Source of the DNA: Alphaproteobacteria bacterium UBA6178 | GTDB taxonomy: Bacteria; Pseudomonadota; Alphaproteobacteria; Rickettsiales; UBA3002 | Direction: 5' to 3' | DNA: 5,920 bases | Assembly (NCBI GenBank): GCA_002422205.1 | Contig: DITS01000024.1 | Span: 1 to 5,920 of the forward strand | Part shown: positions 5,712 through 5,920 of the stretch, piece by piece | Layout of the letters: every line of letters starts with the position of its first letter | Numbering within the stretch: position 1 is the first letter of the stretch | Notes under the pieces: generated by a model | Databases searched by the model: none | What the model was told of the DNA's origin: nothing | What the model saw: the letters and a program-made list of their open reading frames with translations, nothing else | Translations under genes and position numbers: made by a program

Positions 5712-5729
5712 GAGACCGAGCCTTACGTT
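5712..5729 (+). repeat. 18-bp direct repeat, copy 1
   Basis: GAGACCGAGCCTTACGTT matches GAGACCGAGCCTTTAGTT at 5868-5885 in 16 of 18 positions; the first 13 are identical. The copies are 156 bases apart and enclose palindromes C and D. No function is apparent. Confidence 0.6.
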
Positions 5730-5737
5730 ATTTCGTT

Positions 5738-5764
5738 GTCATACTGGTGCCTGACACCAGTATC
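5738..5764 (+). repeat. Hairpin palindrome, copy C
   Basis: Arms ATACTGGTG (5741-5749) and CACCAGTAT (5755-5763) form a perfect 9-bp stem with loop CCTGA. It begins GTCAT and ends TATC, the same framework as the other copies, but in opposite orientation to its neighbour D and with its own stem sequence. Confidence 0.75.
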
Positions 5765-5778
5765 TGCGCGCTGAATGC

Positions 5779-5806
5779 GATGCTGGCTTCGAGCGCCAGC
5801 ATGACG
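5779..5806 (-). repeat. Hairpin palindrome, copy D
   Basis: Arms ATGCTGGC (5780-5787) and GCCAGCAT (5795-5802) form an 8-bp stem. It is 27/28 identical to copy A at 9-36 and in the same orientation. Similarity continues more loosely past the element (33-58 versus 5803-5829, both ending GAGG-CAGG with one differing base), so the repeated unit is longer than the hairpin alone. Confidence 0.75.
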
Positions 5807-5867
5807 GAATAATAGAGAACGAGGGCAGGTGCATGTAGCAGGAGCGAATATCAAAAACCGAGGTCAG

Positions 5868-5885
5868 GAGACCGAGCCTTTAGTT
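5868..5885 (+). repeat. 18-bp direct repeat, copy 2
   Basis: Partner of the repeat at 5712-5729 (16/18 identical). It is followed by about 35 bases up to the window edge in which no gene can be supported. The whole stretch 5641-5920 holds only these repeats, palindromes C and D and the shared GTAGCAGGAGC at 5835-5845. Confidence 0.6.
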
Positions 5886-5920
5886 GCCGAAGGCGTTAGG
5901 TTCATCGCGTAGGCCAGTAG

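Noticed and set aside
5852..5880. Possible minus-strand intrinsic terminator (GGTC-TCCT-GACC followed by TCGG and TTTTT)
   Set aside because: The stem has only 4 bp and is separated from the T-run by four bases.
5864..5920. Possible C-terminal end of a minus-strand gene cut by the right edge (frames ending at 5880 or 5864)
   Set aside because: Two different frames stay open for only 12 and 18 codons and nothing identifies either; the region also contains the direct repeat.

Overview
The window looks like chromosomal DNA of an alphaproteobacterium. The best evidence is the dCTP deaminase, whose core (GKSTYARCGIIVNVT, then LEFSN and YANEGACQFLFL) matches the form I remember from Rickettsiales and related alphaproteobacteria. 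A MurA with every catalytic residue offset by +9 from E. coli fits this. A finer placement (Rickettsiales, Holosporales or Micavibrio-like) cannot be made by eye.

Layout. 1-188: gene-free, packed with four hairpin-forming palindromes. 189-3208 (minus strand): a tight three-gene cluster transcribed right to left, an unrecognised 412-aa protein, then dcd, then murA. The unknown gene runs 71 bp into dcd in another frame, and dcd and murA are 4 bp apart with the murA ribosome-binding site inside the end of dcd, so the three probably share a transcript. 3209-3275: a divergent intergenic gap. 3276-3748 (plus strand): a 33-codon ORF with a strong ribosome-binding site, whose stop overlaps (ATGA) the start of a 124-aa protein of unknown function. 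3753-4727 and 4830-5624 (minus strand): two prepilin-like proteins, each with a type IV prepilin/pseudopilin N-terminus. 5625-5920: gene-free as far as I can support, with two further palindromes and an 18-bp direct repeat.

How the genes relate. Dcd makes dUTP for thymidylate synthesis and MurA makes the first committed peptidoglycan precursor; they are housekeeping genes linked by position, not by pathway. The prepilin-like pair would need a prepilin peptidase and a type II secretion or type IV pilus assembly machine encoded elsewhere. Both lack a Shine-Dalgarno sequence and have a -10-like box 6-7 bases before the start codon, which suggests leaderless mRNAs. Nothing here proves a new system. 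The points most worth a second look are the leaderless pilin pair, the small overlapping ORF pair, the unknown gene overlapping dcd, and a palindrome family at both window ends whose termini are conserved while the stems change in a paired way.
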